The notes below the pieces were generated by a model that made no database searches, was not told where the DNA came from, and saw only the letters and a list, made by a program, of their open reading frames with translations. This document shows positions 33,424-46,322 of a stretch of 64,000 bases of DNA, one piece after another. A program made the position numbers and the translations under genes. Positions within the stretch are counted from its first letter, which is position 1, and every line of letters starts with the position of its first letter. The DNA is from Macromonas nakdongensis (GTDB lineage Bacteria > Pseudomonadota > Gammaproteobacteria > Burkholderiales > Burkholderiaceae_C): NCBI RefSeq assembly GCF_002837145.1, contig NZ_NWMV01000024.1, forward strand, positions 1-64,000, in the 5' to 3' direction.

Positions 33424-34869
33424 TCAAGCCCCCACCGCGGCGGACTGGCGCCGGTGCAAGACCCGCAACAAGGCACCCAGCACGGCCAAGAAGGCAACGA
33501 GGCCCCACGTAAGCCGCCAGACGGACATGCCGTCCACCCATGAACCGTACAGCCAACCGGCCACGACGCCGAACAGGGCGACCCAGCCGACGTAGGCGAA
33601 AGTTTTCGGGCGGCCCATCACGGCCATCACCATCAGGATGCTTTGCAGGCTCAGCTCCGGGTCGGCCATCAGGTAGGCCAGCAACGGGCCGGGGTGCATG
33701 CCCAGGTCCAGGAACATCTTGGCCACCGGCACCTCGACCAACGTCGGGAAGTACATGAACACGCCGAACACCACCGCCACCAGATTGGCGGTGAGGCTGT
33801 TGGTGCCGGCCAGGGTTTCTATCCACTCGGGGCGGATGAGCTGGCGGACCACGCCCACAACAAATACGCCCACCACCAGCAGCCCAAAAATCTGCTTCAC
33901 AAAGCGCCACGCCTCCCACAGCCAGGCTTGCCGCTCATCGGCGTTCAGGGCATTGGCGCAGCGCCAGACCGCCCACAGGCAGACCGCCACCCCAAAAAAT
34001 CGGCCGGTGACGGCCAGTTCCAACCCGCCCGCCTGCGGGGTGAACCGCAAGGCGGCCACAAGCAAGGTGGCAGCGGTCAGGCCCAGCGTCGCCCAGGTCC
34101 AGCGGTTGGGCCCCTCGATGATGTCTTCCAGGCCCTTCCAGGCGGTCAGCGCAATGGCGAGCAGCAGCAGGATGAGCATGGAACCCTGGAGCGTCACGCC
34201 CTCTTCGCCCTTGGCCGCATCGAACGGCACCCAGCGGAACAAGGTGGCTTGCCACGCCTCTGCCCAGCCCAGGGGCAGGTTCAGCGTCGCCACGGTGGTG
34301 GTCAGCGGCCAGAGTTTGAGCGTTCCCGCAATCAGCAGCGCCACCATGGACAACAACAAGCCGGTGGCGGCGGGCCCCACGCGTGCCCGTTCGGCAAACA
34401 AGGTGTTGGTCTGGGCGTCGTGGGTGGCATCGTCCCGCCAGAACAGCGTGGCCATGAGCAAGCCAATGCCGATGCCGAACAGCAGGCACAGCAAGAAGCG
34501 CGCGAACGCGAACTCCACCCCCAGGATGCTGCCCGTGTACGCCAAGGCCATGACGTTGCCGGCCGGTGCGAAGAACAGAAAGGTGATGGCCGGCCCGATG
34601 CCCGCGCCCTTGCGGTAGATGCCCCCGAACAGCGGCACGATGGTGCAGGAACAGACCGCCAGCAGCGAACCCGCGGCCGCAGCCGCCGGGTAGGACACAT
34701 AGGTCGGCGCATGGCGCCCCAACCAGCGGGTGATGCTGGCCTTGGGAATCAGCGCGGTCATGGCCCCTGCAATAAAAAACGCGGGGACCAGACACAGCAG
34801 CACATGGGCAGCCAAGTAAGCCGCCAGGTTGCCAACTCCACCGCCCAACAAGTGAAAAACCTGGTCCAT
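33424..34869 (-). CDS. DUF318/ArsP-type permease
   Basis: The 481-residue protein has roughly ten hydrophobic helices in two halves with a loop between (~145-235). The first half carries the conserved LLAVCSCTIVPLFGGIY near residue 70 and FLFFAPAGNVMAL; the second half carries FGVFMYFPTLVEVPVAKM and LMADPELSLQSI. ArsP members export trivalent organoarsenicals through such cysteines. The setting in an ars operon supports that, but DUF318 relatives also accompany mercury or other metals. It lies 121 bases after arsC. Confidence 0.85.
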   Translation of the reverse strand: MDQVFHLLGGGVGNLAAYLAAHVLLCLVPAFFIAGAMTALIPKASITRWLGRHAPTYVSYPAAAAAGSLLAVCSCTIVPLFGGIYRKGAGIGPAITFLFFAPAGNVMALAYTGSILGVEFAFARFLLCLLFGIGIGLLMATLFWRDDATHDAQTNTLFAERARVGPAATGLLLSMVALLIAGTLKLWPLTTTVATLNLPLGWAEAWQATLFRWVPFDAAKGEEGVTLQGSMLILLLLAIALTAWKGLEDIIEGPNRWTWATLGLTAATLLVAALRFTPQAGGLELAVTGRFFGVAVCLWAVWRCANALNADERQAWLWEAWRFVKQIFGLLVVGVFVVGVVRQLIRPEWIETLAGTNSLTANLVAVVFGVFMYFPTLVEVPVAKMFLDLGMHPGPLLAYLMADPELSLQSILMVMAVMGRPKTFAYVGWVALFGVVAGWLYGSWVDGMSVWRLTWGLVAFLAVLGALLRVLHRRQSAAVGA

Positions 34870-34990
34870 GTGATTCCCTTTGACCGGCTCAGTCTAATTT
34901 CAACACCTGGGCAGTCGTTTGACCCGCGTCAACCCATGCCCAGGTGATTCACCCCCGACTGTGGCGAACCGCAAGGGCCCGCCCACAGCC

Positions 34991-35413
34991 TCAGACACGT
35001 TGCCCGGCCCGCCCTACCACCAGCTCGCCGTCTTCCTTGGTGAAAGGCCCTTGCTGCGGGGCCGGCAGGATGTCCAGCACCACCTCAGACGGCCGGCACA
35101 GGCGCACACCCAGCGGTGTCCGGACGATGGGCCGCTGGATCAGGATGGGGTGTTGCTCGATGGAGTCCAGCAATTGTTCGTCGCTCAGCGCCGGGTTGCC
35201 CAGGCCCAGCGCCTCGTAGGGCGTGCCCTTCTGGCGCAGCACATCGCGCAGGCGCAGGCCCATGGCCGCCACCAGGGCCATCAACTCGGCACGGCTGGGC
35301 GGCGTTTTCAGGTATTCGATGACCTGTGGCTCCACCCCGCTGTTGCGAATCATGGCCAGGGTGTTGCGGGAAGTTCCGCATTGGGGGTTGTGGTAGATCG
35401 TGATGTCGGTCAT
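34991..35413 (-). CDS. arsC: Arsenate reductase, glutaredoxin-dependent
   Basis: The start is the ATG at 35413 (MTDITIYHNPQCGTSRN), three bases from the acr3 stop; the ATG at 35419 is too close to the ribosome-binding site. The 140-residue protein has the catalytic cysteine in HNPQCGTSR and the ArsC arginines in LIQRPIVRTPLGVRLCRP. It reduces arsenate to arsenite with glutathione/glutaredoxin, supplying the substrate of Acr3 encoded just upstream. Confidence 0.95.
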   Translation of the reverse strand: MTDITIYHNPQCGTSRNTLAMIRNSGVEPQVIEYLKTPPSRAELMALVAAMGLRLRDVLRQKGTPYEALGLGNPALSDEQLLDSIEQHPILIQRPIVRTPLGVRLCRPSEVVLDILPAPQQGPFTKEDGELVVGRAGQRV

Positions 35414-35415
35414 GG

Positions 35416-36450
<1,035 letters not shown>

Positions 36451-36520
36451 CCCATTTCCCCTTGAAACTCCGTCTGCACTGCAAGAGGCCCGCCCGGCCT
36501 CCCATGGTTGTGGCTGGCGC

Positions 36521-36973
36521 TCAGCAGCAGCGGCCGGATGTGGCCGCCCGCTGGTCCGCAGGGGCACAGCAGGCAGCGGCCACCGGCGCGTCCTGCTTTT
36601 CACGGAACACCGGGATGTCGCCCAAGGTGTGGAAGTGCTCCCAGGCCATGCCCTGGGGGTCGGTGACCCAGTGCTTCTCGCTGCGGGCGTAGCAGCAGGT
36701 GGTCGCGCCCTCGTCCAGCAGAGCCATGTCGGCCGATTGCGCGCGCTGCTTGAGCTCCAACAACTCTTGCTCGTTGTCGGTCTGAATGCCCAGGTGGTCG
36801 ATGCCCGCCACCTCACCGCGGGTGGAAATGGCGAAGTTCAGCGGTGGGTCGTCCAGCATCCACTTGGCGTAGTCGGACTCGGTGCGGGTCGGCTCGCTGG
36901 CGAACAACTGGCGGTAGAAAGCGATGCTCTGTGGCAAATCGCTGACGTGCAGGTGGACGTGAAAGCGTTTCAT
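36521..36973 (-). CDS. arsI: ArsI-type C-As lyase (CadI/ArsI family)
   Basis: The 150-residue vicinal-oxygen-chelate enzyme begins [20 protein letters not shown] with the first metal-binding His. It has [10 protein letters not shown] near residue 60 and the thiol pair in [21 protein letters not shown] near 97, which binds trivalent methylarsenite, and the final metal ligand in WEHFHTL. ArsI uses Fe(II) and oxygen to cleave the C-As bond of methylarsenite. The tail is cysteine-rich (AACCAPAD ... GRCC), perhaps collecting arsenic. Confidence 0.9.
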   Translation of the reverse strand: MKRFHVHLHVSDLPQSIAFYRQLFASEPTRTESDYAKWMLDDPPLNFAISTRGEVAGIDHLGIQTDNEQELLELKQRAQSADMALLDEGATTCCYARSEKHWVTDPQGMAWEHFHTLGDIPVFREKQDAPVAAACCAPADQRAATSGRCC

Positions 36974-36983
36974 GCGGTTCCTC

Positions 36984-37310
36984 TCAGCATTGGGTGCAAG
37001 TGGGTGGGGTCGAGGCCAGGCAGGGCTGCCCCTGGCAACACTCGGCGGTCAGAAAGGCCAGCAGCGCGTCCATGGCGGCGAATTCGGCCCGGTAAATGAT
37101 GTGGCGCCCCTCCCGCTCCGAACGCACCAGGCCCGCGTGGCTGAGTTCTTTGAGATGGAACGACAACGCCGTGGGCGCGACCTGCAGGGTCTCGGCCATG
37201 TGCCCGGGGGTCAGGCCGTCTTTGCCGGCCACCACCAACAGGCGAAACAGCTTGAGACGGGTTTCTTGCGCCAGGGCGCCCAGCGCTTTGACGACTTCAG
37301 GTTCGTTCAC
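36984..37310 (-). CDS. arsR: Arsenic-responsive ArsR/SmtB repressor
   Basis: The start is a GTG at 37310. The 108-residue winged-helix protein has ALAQETRLKLFRLLVVAG, the recognition helix in APTALSFHLKELSHAGLV and the wing REGRHIIYRAEF. It lacks the ELCVCDL cysteines of E. coli ArsR; instead cysteines cluster at the C-terminus (TAECCQGQPC, TCTQC), as in the C-terminal-site class. It probably binds the imperfect palindrome at 39613-39638 upstream of the operon and releases it when As(III) binds. Confidence 0.93.
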   Translation of the reverse strand: MNEPEVVKALGALAQETRLKLFRLLVVAGKDGLTPGHMAETLQVAPTALSFHLKELSHAGLVRSEREGRHIIYRAEFAAMDALLAFLTAECCQGQPCLASTPPTCTQC

Positions 37311-37321
37311 GGTTTTATTCC

Positions 37322-38551
37322 TCAGGTCGCGTGCGCGGATCGGGTGGGCAGGCCCAGGGTCAGCAGCCAGCACAGGCCCAGCATCGCGGCCGAGCCGATG
37401 AGCGCGTACAGCAGCCCGCCCCATTGGTACAACAGGCCGGACAACAGCGTGCCCTGAAAGCGCCCCAGCGCGTTGGCGGCGTAGTAAAAGCCCACGTCTT
37501 CGGCGGCCTTTTCGCTGCCGGCATAGGCCAGCACCAGGTAGGAGTGCACCGACGAGTTGACGGCGAACGCAAAGCCAAACACGCCCAGCCCGGCCACCAC
37601 CACCCATTCCAGGTGGGGCACGTCCAGCACCACCACGGCGGCCAGCGCCACCGGCACCAATGCCAGCAAGGCCGACCACAGGCGCGCGGCGGGCACCTCG
37701 CGGCTCAGGCCGTCGGCACTGCGCTTGACGAGGTTCGGCGCCAGCGCCTGCACCAGTCCGTAGCCGATGGTCCAGGCGGCCAGGAAGGTGCCCACCATGG
37801 TGAAGGTCCAGCCCACCGAGTACAGAAACACCGGCACGCCCACCACAAACCACACATCGCGCGCACCGAACAGCGCCACGCGGGCGGCGGCCAGGGCGTT
37901 GATGCCGGCGTTCTTGGCGAACAGTTCCTTGGCGTTCTTGGAGGCCTTGCTCTTGCCCATCATCTGCGGCAGCGAGGTGACCACACCCAGCAGCACCACG
38001 GCCAGCAGACCGGCCATGAGCCACAGCGAGCCCCGGAAACCCAGCGTCTGCAGCAGCACACCACCCAGGAAAAAGCCGAAGCCTTTCATGGCGTTCTTGC
38101 TGCCGGTGAACCAGGCCACCCACTTGAACAGCTGGCCGTTGTCCTGTTCCTTGGCGGCGGCTTGAGTCACCTTGATGGCCGACTTGCTGGCGGTCTTGGT
38201 CAGGTCTTTGGCCACACCGCAAATGCCTTGCGCCACCACCACCCAGGCCACCGACATCGCAGCGGTCCACTCGGGGTTCAGCAGCGACAACACCAAGAAG
38301 CCCATGATTTGGGTCGTGAGCCCCACGGTGAGCATGCGGGTGATGCCGTAGCGTGTGGCCAGCCAGCCACCGATGAGGTTGGCCAGAATACCGGCCGCCT
38401 CGTACAGCAGGAACAGGAACGCCAGGGTGAACGGCGAATAGCCCAACTGGTAGAAGTGCAGCAGCACCAGCATGCGCAGGGCGCCGTCGGTGAGGGTGAA
38501 CCCCCAGTACGACGCCGTGACGATGGCGTAGTTGCGGGCGGCGTGTTGCAT
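37322..38551 (-). CDS. arsJ: Organoarsenical efflux MFS transporter ArsJ
   Basis: The 409-residue major-facilitator protein starts AARNYAIVTASYWGFTLTDGALRMLVLLHFY, the hallmark start of ArsJ, and has about twelve membrane helices. ArsJ exports 1-arseno-3-phosphoglycerate, made when GAPDH accepts arsenate instead of phosphate. The GAPDH gene is two bases upstream, the diagnostic pairing. This gives a route to remove arsenate without reducing it. Confidence 0.95.
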   Translation of the reverse strand: MQHAARNYAIVTASYWGFTLTDGALRMLVLLHFYQLGYSPFTLAFLFLLYEAAGILANLIGGWLATRYGITRMLTVGLTTQIMGFLVLSLLNPEWTAAMSVAWVVVAQGICGVAKDLTKTASKSAIKVTQAAAKEQDNGQLFKWVAWFTGSKNAMKGFGFFLGGVLLQTLGFRGSLWLMAGLLAVVLLGVVTSLPQMMGKSKASKNAKELFAKNAGINALAAARVALFGARDVWFVVGVPVFLYSVGWTFTMVGTFLAAWTIGYGLVQALAPNLVKRSADGLSREVPAARLWSALLALVPVALAAVVVLDVPHLEWVVVAGLGVFGFAFAVNSSVHSYLVLAYAGSEKAAEDVGFYYAANALGRFQGTLLSGLLYQWGGLLYALIGSAAMLGLCWLLTLGLPTRSAHAT

Positions 38552-38553
38552 CC

Positions 38554-39597
38554 TCAGAGACCCTGGGCTTCCATGTGCTTGGCCAGGTCCACCATGCGGC
38601 AGGCGTAGCCCATCTCGTTGTCGTACCAGGCGTACACCTTGAGCAGCGTGCCGTCGGTCACCAGGGTGGACAGCGCATCGACGATGGAACTGCGCGTGTC
38701 GCGGGCGTAATCGGCGCTCACCAGCGGGCGCTCTTCATAGCCCAGAATGCCTTGCAGTGGGCCCTCGGCGGCGGCCTTGAACAGGGCGTTCACCTCTTCG
38801 GCGGTGGTGGCGCGTTGCAGCTCGAACACGCAGTCGGTGAGCGAGGCGTTGAGCACCGGGGCGCGCACGGCGTGGCCGTTGAGCTTGCCCTTGAGCTCAG
38901 GGTAGATGAGTGCGATGGCGGTGGCGCTGCCGGTGGTGGTGGGGGCCAGGCTCATCATGGCGCTGCGGGCGCGACGCAGGTCTTTGTGCGGGGCGTCCAC
39001 CACCAGGTTGGTGTTGGTCGGGTCGTGGATGGTGGTGATTTGCCCGTGCTTGATGCCCAGCGCCTCGTGCACCACCTTCACCACGGGGGCCAGGCAGTTG
39101 GTGGTGCAGCTGGCGGCTGTGACGATGCGGTCTTTGGCCGGGTCGTAGAGATGTTCGTTGATACCGACCACGATGTTGAGCACACCGCCGGTCTTGACCG
39201 GTGCGGCGACGATGACGCGCCGGGCACCGCGGTCCAGGTGGCCTTGCAGGGTTTCGGGGGTCAGGAACTTGCCGGTGCACTCCAGCACCACGTCCACGCC
39301 CAAGTCGCCCCAGGGGATGTCGGCGGCTGCGCTGTGGCTGCTGAAGGCGATGCGCTTGTCGCCAATCCGAATTGCGTCCTCGCCTTCGGCGTGGATGTGC
39401 TCGCGCCACTTGCCCTGCACCGAATCGAAGGCCAGCAGGTGGGCCGTGGCCGCCGCGCCGCCTTTGAGTTCGTTCACCGCCACCACGTCCAAGCGGTGAC
39501 CCGCCCGTGGGTCGTCTGAAGGACGCTCTGCCGCGCCCATGGCGGCCCGCAGCGCCAAACGACCGATGCGACCCATGCCGTTGATGCCTACTTTCAT
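38554..39597 (-). CDS. ArsJ-associated glyceraldehyde-3-phosphate dehydrogenase
   Basis: The 347-residue protein has the NAD-binding [15 protein letters not shown], the catalytic cysteine in [13 protein letters not shown] near residue 166 with its His partner further on, and [15 protein letters not shown]. It is first in the ars operon, has GGAG before its ATG and is followed by arsJ after two bases. It is therefore the arsenate-using GAPDH that forms 1-arseno-3-phosphoglycerate, not a glycolytic or Calvin-cycle copy. Confidence 0.95.
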   Translation of the reverse strand: MKVGINGMGRIGRLALRAAMGAAERPSDDPRAGHRLDVVAVNELKGGAAATAHLLAFDSVQGKWREHIHAEGEDAIRIGDKRIAFSSHSAAADIPWGDLGVDVVLECTGKFLTPETLQGHLDRGARRVIVAAPVKTGGVLNIVVGINEHLYDPAKDRIVTAASCTTNCLAPVVKVVHEALGIKHGQITTIHDPTNTNLVVDAPHKDLRRARSAMMSLAPTTTGSATAIALIYPELKGKLNGHAVRAPVLNASLTDCVFELQRATTAEEVNALFKAAAEGPLQGILGYEERPLVSADYARDTRSSIVDALSTLVTDGTLLKVYAWYDNEMGYACRMVDLAKHMEAQGL

Positions 39598-39612
39598 GCC
39601 AGCTCCAATTGC

Positions 39613-39638
39613 AATATTTAAACAAATGTTGAATTATT
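39613..39638 (-). promoter_or_regulatory. Candidate ArsR operator
   Basis: AATATTTAAACA (39613-39624), two bases, and TGTTGAATTATT (39627-39638) pair at 10 of 12 positions. This AT-rich imperfect palindrome lies 15-41 bases upstream of the first ars gene, the normal position and style for an ArsR site. Confidence 0.55.
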
Positions 39639-39723
39639 GTATAGCAATGTGTGCCAAACACCCAGGCACCGGTGAAGCCAGCCATCCTTCCGGGCGATGG
39701 CGGTGCCTGTCCTGCGGCGGCCG

Positions 39724-40218
39724 TCAAGCCTCCGCCGCGCCGGGTTCGCGCCGCCGGAACATGCCGTAGCCTTCCATGTGCAGCACCTTGTCGCCGTGCT
39801 GGTTGAACATTTCCCAAACGGTGCGCGCCAGGCCCACATCGGGCCGCTTGCTCATGCCGCGCTTTTCGGTCACGGTCTGCCGCAGACTGAGCACATCCCC
39901 AGGGTAAACGGGTTTGAGCCACTTCAGGCTCTCCAGCCCCGGCGAGCCCAGGCTGGAGGTTTTGTGCAGAAAGTTGCGCACCATCAGGCCCATGGCCATG
40001 CTGCAGGTGTGCCAGCCGCTGGCGCACAAGCCGCCGAACACCGAATGGCGGGCCGCTTCCGGGTCCAGGTGAAAAGGCTGCGGATCGTACTGGCGGGCGA
40101 AGTTCACGATCTCCTCGGCCGTGGGGCTGACGCTGCCCATCTCTCGCACCTCCCCCAGCGGCAGATCTTCCCACCAGATTTCGATGTGCGGGCTGAGTTC
40201 GGGGCTGATCGCGGTCAT
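39724..40218 (-). CDS. MaoC-like hot-dog-fold dehydratase
   Basis: The start is the ATG at 40218 (MTAISPELSPHIEIWWEDL). The 164-residue protein has the MaoC-type hydratase motif around FARQYDPQPFHLDPEAAR (Asp and His) and the strand VYPGDVLSLRQTVTEKRGM. These enzymes hydrate enoyl-CoA-type substrates; the exact substrate cannot be told. It lies between the ars operon and an integrase remnant and could be original chromosome or cargo. Confidence 0.88.
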   Translation of the reverse strand: MTAISPELSPHIEIWWEDLPLGEVREMGSVSPTAEEIVNFARQYDPQPFHLDPEAARHSVFGGLCASGWHTCSMAMGLMVRNFLHKTSSLGSPGLESLKWLKPVYPGDVLSLRQTVTEKRGMSKRPDVGLARTVWEMFNQHGDKVLHMEGYGMFRRREPGAAEA

Positions 40219-40266
40219 GGGGGCTCCAGGTGAAGGGACGGGCCAAAGGGCGGCCAACGCCACAAT

Positions 40267-40845
40267 CTAGCGCGAATCCCCCGTCACCTTTGCGCCGCAG
40301 GCGACATCCCAATGTCCGATGCTTCGATGTCGTTGATGTCGATACAAGGTGCGCCTCTTCGTATAGGCTTGCTTGACCACCAGGCAGGCCTGATTCTTGG
40401 GCACCATCCGCCAGATGCGCACTGGTTGCTGCTCCAGCTGCTCTTTGAGCTGAACGACGCTCATCTTGAGTCTGGCGTTTTCAAGCAGTTGCTGTCGCCA
40501 AAGCTTGAAGTAGTCGGGAGGGATGAGCTCGTCGTTTGCTGATATGACACGGAGACCAGCCCAAAGGTTGGGCAGATCGAGCACCAGAGGAAAAGCGTGC
40601 ATTATCGCCGCACGCCTTTGCTCGGTATCCATGCTGAGGCGAACCTCAGTGGCACCGACATAGCCCCGCAAGTCGCGGGGGATGCACAGACGAAAATAAA
40701 ACGTACCGTGTCGGTTGCAGTACAAGTGTGAGGGATCGTCAAGGGCACGGCGGTTCTCCAATGGCACACCAAGATGGCACACCAGTTTGGAAAACGCCCA
40801 CGCCTTTGACGAAAATTGCAAGTCCATCAATGACTTACAAAGCAT
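40267..40845 (-). pseudogene. Truncated integrase next to ssrA
   Basis: The frame encodes 192 residues beginning just two bases from the ssrA 3' end. The segment YCNRHGTFYFRLCIPRDLRGYVG near residue 42 is the N-terminal domain of tyrosine integrases that use tRNA-like targets. The catalytic domain (R...HxxR...Y) is absent and the C-terminal ~40 residues look out of frame or random. It is the remnant of an element that inserted at ssrA, a classic integration target. Confidence 0.7.
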
Positions 40846-40846
40846 G

Positions 40847-41222
40847 TGGTGGAGCTGGGGGGATTTGAACCCCCGTCCGCAAGCCTTCTTCGCGCAGTTC
40901 TACATGTGTAGTCGTCTGATTTGATCTCGTCGGACCAGCCGCGCAGCGACACGCTGCCAGCCCAACCAGCAACCTAAAGTCTCACCGCCAAGCAAGTTGC
41001 CCGCTCAACGGCCAGCCCATGTAAGTTCCCTCGCAGTCAGGACAGTCTTGCGACCACCCTCACCCAGCCCATCGGCCAACTGTTGCGAGGCTCACCGGAT
41101 TAAGCGGCGAGTGCGAAACGTTCGTCGTTTGCAGTTAGTTTTTTTCTGCGGTTTTACGAGGTGACAGAACCTCGACATGCCCTGCTGCGTGCCCGAACCC
41201 ACGTCGAAACCAATGCAGCCCC
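40847..41222 (-). ncRNA. ssrA: tmRNA (ssrA)
   Basis: On the minus strand the RNA starts GGGGCTG at 41222 and ends in a tRNA-like T-arm (GGGGGTTCAAATCCCCCC) and CTCCACCA at 40847, 376 bases. The tag frame at 41132-41100 reads A-N-D-E-R-F-A-L-A-A-stop, a typical betaproteobacterial degradation tag. tmRNA with SmpB rescues stalled ribosomes. It follows gph by 22 bases. Confidence 0.95.
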
Positions 41223-41232
41223 TATGCCCGTT

Positions 41233-41259
41233 AGTTTAAGGCAATTACAGAAAGTTCAA
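41233..41259 (-). promoter_or_regulatory. Candidate ssrA promoter overlapping the end of gph
   Basis: On the minus strand TTGAAC (41259-41254), 15 bases, and TAAACT (41238-41233) resemble -35 and -10 boxes, with start of transcription a few bases before the mature 5' end at 41222. The 15-base spacer is shorter than ideal, so read-through from ubiG-gph may also contribute. Confidence 0.4.
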
Positions 41260-41904
41260 GAGCGCCTGCGGTGTTTCGATCACCGCGTCGGCTCCCCAGC
41301 CAGACACGTCGGCCTGCACACCCAGGTAGCCGTAGCAGGCGGCCACAGTCGGCATGCCGGCGGCCTTGCCCGCCACGATGTCGCGCTCGTCGTCACCGAC
41401 GTACAGGCAGGCCTCTGGCGCCACACCCAGGCGCCGCGCGGCCTCCCACAATGGCGCCGGGTGTGGCTTGGGGTGCGGCGTGGTGTCGCCGCCCACCACG
41501 GTGGAAGAACTGGCAAACAAGGGCATGCCTGCGGTCAGCGGCAGGGCAAAGCGTTCGGATTTGTTCGTCACCACCCCCCAGCGCAAACCCTGGCGGCACA
41601 AGGCCTCCAGCATGTCCGCCACCCCGTCAAAAGGCTGGGTGCTGCGCGTCATGCAGGCCTGGTAATTGTCGAAGAATTCCTGGCGCAGGCCCTCGAACTC
41701 GGGATGGTCGGGGCCGTGACCGAAAGCCACCTGGATCATCCCGCGCGCACCGGCGCCGGCCAGCGGACGGTAATGCACCATGGGCAAGGAGGGCAGCCCG
41801 CGCCGCAGCCGCATCAGGTCGGCCGCGTACCCCAGGTCGGGGGCACTGTCGATGAGGGTGCCGTCCAGGTCGAACAGCACCGCCTGCACACCGGTGAACG
41901 TCAT
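41245..41904 (-). CDS. gph: Phosphoglycolate phosphatase (HAD family)
   Basis: The start is the ATG at 41904, overlapping the ubiG stop as ATGA. The 219-residue protein has the HAD motifs [16 protein letters not shown] (nucleophile Asp near residue 11), WGVVTNKSE and PHPKPHPAPL ... YVGDDERDI. It dephosphorylates 2-phosphoglycolate from DNA repair or photorespiration. A second member, cbbZ, lies in the Calvin cluster at 58598-59302. The ubiG-gph pair is conserved in many proteobacteria. Confidence 0.93.
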   Translation of the reverse strand: MTFTGVQAVLFDLDGTLIDSAPDLGYAADLMRLRRGLPSLPMVHYRPLAGAGARGMIQVAFGHGPDHPEFEGLRQEFFDNYQACMTRSTQPFDGVADMLEALCRQGLRWGVVTNKSERFALPLTAGMPLFASSSTVVGGDTTPHPKPHPAPLWEAARRLGVAPEACLYVGDDERDIVAGKAAGMPTVAACYGYLGVQADVSGWGADAVIETPQALLNFL

Positions 41905-42614
41905 GCGGCCGCCTTCCGGGTGGAGAACATGTAGTTCACGCTGCTGTCGGCGCTGAGCCAGTAACGGCGGGTCAAGGGGTTGTACTCCATGCCCCGGGTG
42001 GCCTGCAGGTCCAAGCCTGCCGAGCGGCAATGCGCGGCCAGTTCGCTCGGCTTGATGAACTTGGCGTACTCGTGGGTGCCTTTGGGCAGCAGCTGCAGCA
42101 GGTATTCGGCCCCCAGAATGGCGAACAGAAAGGCTTTGGGATTGCGGTTCAGGGTGGAGAAGAACACCCAGCCGCCCGGTTTGACCAGGGTGGCGCAGGC
42201 CTGCACCACCGACGCCGGGTCGGGCACGTGCTCCAGCATCTCCATGCAGGTGACCACGTCAAAGCGGCCGGGGCATTCAACGGCGAGGTGCTCGGCACTG
42301 ATTTCACGGTAGCTGACGTTCGGGGTCTCGGCCTCCAGGGCATGCAGCTGGGCCACTTTCAAAGCCTTGCTGGCCAGGTCGATGCCCAGCACCCGCGCCC
42401 CCTTGCGCGCCATGGCGTCGGCCAGAATCCCGCCGCCACAACCCACGTCGAGCACCTGTTGGCCGGCCAAAGGGGTTTGGCGGTCGATCCAGTCCAATCG
42501 CAGGGGGTTGATCTGGTGCAGCGGGCGGAATTCGCTCTCGGTGTCCCACCAGCGGTGGGCCAACTCGGAAAATTTGGCCAGTTCGGCCGGATCGGCGTTC
42601 AGGGTTTTGTCCAT
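41901..42614 (-). CDS. ubiG: Ubiquinone biosynthesis O-methyltransferase UbiG
   Basis: The start is the ATG at 42614 (MDKTLNADPAELAKFSELAHRWWD). The 237-residue class I methyltransferase has VLDVGCGGGILADAMARKGA near residue 55, FDVVTCMEMLEHVPDP near 120 and GGWVFFSTLNRNPKAFLFAI, all characteristic of UbiG. It carries out both O-methylations in ubiquinone synthesis. It lies downstream of ompA across a terminator and overlaps gph. Confidence 0.96.
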   Translation of the reverse strand: MDKTLNADPAELAKFSELAHRWWDTESEFRPLHQINPLRLDWIDRQTPLAGQQVLDVGCGGGILADAMARKGARVLGIDLASKALKVAQLHALEAETPNVSYREISAEHLAVECPGRFDVVTCMEMLEHVPDPASVVQACATLVKPGGWVFFSTLNRNPKAFLFAILGAEYLLQLLPKGTHEYAKFIKPSELAAHCRSAGLDLQATRGMEYNPLTRRYWLSADSSVNYMFSTRKAAA

Positions 42615-42648
42615 GCGCAGATTATGGCCACGAAAGCAAGACCCCAAG

Positions 42649-42673
42649 AAAAAACCGCGCCGAAGCGCGGTTT
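42649..42673 (-). terminator. ompA terminator
   Basis: On the minus strand AAACCGCGC-TTCG-GCGCGGTTT forms a 9-bp stem with a stable UUCG tetraloop, followed by a T-run. It lies 24 bases after the ompA stop and separates it from ubiG. Confidence 0.9.
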
Positions 42674-42696
42674 CTCGGGTCGGAGCAAAGAACCGA

Positions 42697-43341
42697 TCAG
42701 TTGGCGCGGGTGCCCACCACTTCGATTTCAACGCGGCGGTTCTTGGAACGGCCTTCCTTGGTCTTGTTGTCGGCCACCGGCTGGGCTTCGCCCTTGCCTT
42801 CGGTGTAAACGCGGTTGGCTTCGATGCCCTTGTTCACCAAGTAGGCCTTCACGGCTTCGGCCCGCTTGACGGACAGCTTCTGGTTGTAGGCGTCGGCGCC
42901 GGTGGCGTCGGTGTGGCCCACGGCGATGATCACTTCCAGGTTGATGCCCTTGACCTTGCCGGCCAGATCGTCCAGCTTGGCTTTGCCTTCGGGCTTGAGC
43001 ACGGCCTTGTCGAAGTCGAAGAAAGCGTCGGCGGCGTAGGTCACCTTGGAGGCGGCGACGGGTGCCGGAGCCGGAGCAGGTGCCGGAGCGGCAGCGGCGG
43101 GAGCCGGGGCGGCCACAGGAGCCGGAGCGGGCGCCGGAGCGGCGGGCACGATGGCGCCGTCGCAGCCTTGGGCGGCGGTGGCCGGGGTCCAGTTGGCGTC
43201 GCGCCAGCACAGTTCGTTGGTGCCGTTCTTCCACACCAGGTCGCCGGAACCGTTCTTCCAGTTGTCGATGGACTGGGCGCCAGCGGCAGTGGCCAGGGCG
43301 GCAGTGGCGAACAGCGCTGCGATCTTGTTGAGTTGTTTCAT
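42697..43341 (-). CDS. ompA: OmpA-family outer membrane/peptidoglycan-binding protein
   Basis: The start is the ATG at 43341. The 214-residue protein has a signal peptide cleaved after ATAAGA, a short N-terminal segment with two cysteines (NELCWRDANW ... AQGCDGA), an alanine-proline linker of about 35 residues, and a C-terminal OmpA domain with FFDFDKAVLKPEGKAKLDDL, VGHTDATGADAYNQKLSVKRA and SKNRRVEIEVVG. It anchors the outer membrane to peptidoglycan. It lacks the eight-strand barrel of E. coli OmpA. Confidence 0.93.
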   Translation of the reverse strand: MKQLNKIAALFATAALATAAGAQSIDNWKNGSGDLVWKNGTNELCWRDANWTPATAAQGCDGAIVPAAPAPAPAPVAAPAPAAAAPAPAPAPAPVAASKVTYAADAFFDFDKAVLKPEGKAKLDDLAGKVKGINLEVIIAVGHTDATGADAYNQKLSVKRAEAVKAYLVNKGIEANRVYTEGKGEAQPVADNKTKEGRSKNRRVEIEVVGTRAN

Positions 43342-43618
43342 CGATTTCCTCTTGATGTTGGCACAGATGACTCTGCGACTGGGGGTTGGTCGGCCAAGAC
43401 TTGCAGGCCATGGCTTTTTACTGCGGAATTTATTTTGCCACAAGCCAATGAAAGGGGGCGGGACCGAGGCGACAGGCTGCCATGGCCTGCGCCGGTAAAA
43501 GGCAAATGTTGCACGATCGCAACACATGCCTCGCCACTGGGCCACGCCGGCCTTTCCCGCCCCCGGTGCCGACCCCTCTTAAAATGGCAGATTGTCTGCA
43601 CCATCCACGCCCGCGCCC

Positions 43619-46264
<2,646 letters not shown>

Positions 46265-46322
46265 GCCTTTCGTTGTCCGATGACTCCGCCGGGCCCTGCC
46301 CGGCCCCCACCACCGATTGCCC

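Noticed and set aside
38554-39597. GAPDH as the Calvin-cycle cbbG
   Set aside because: It lies in the ars operon two bases from arsJ and 17 kb from the cbb cluster, so the arsenate-specific role fits better.
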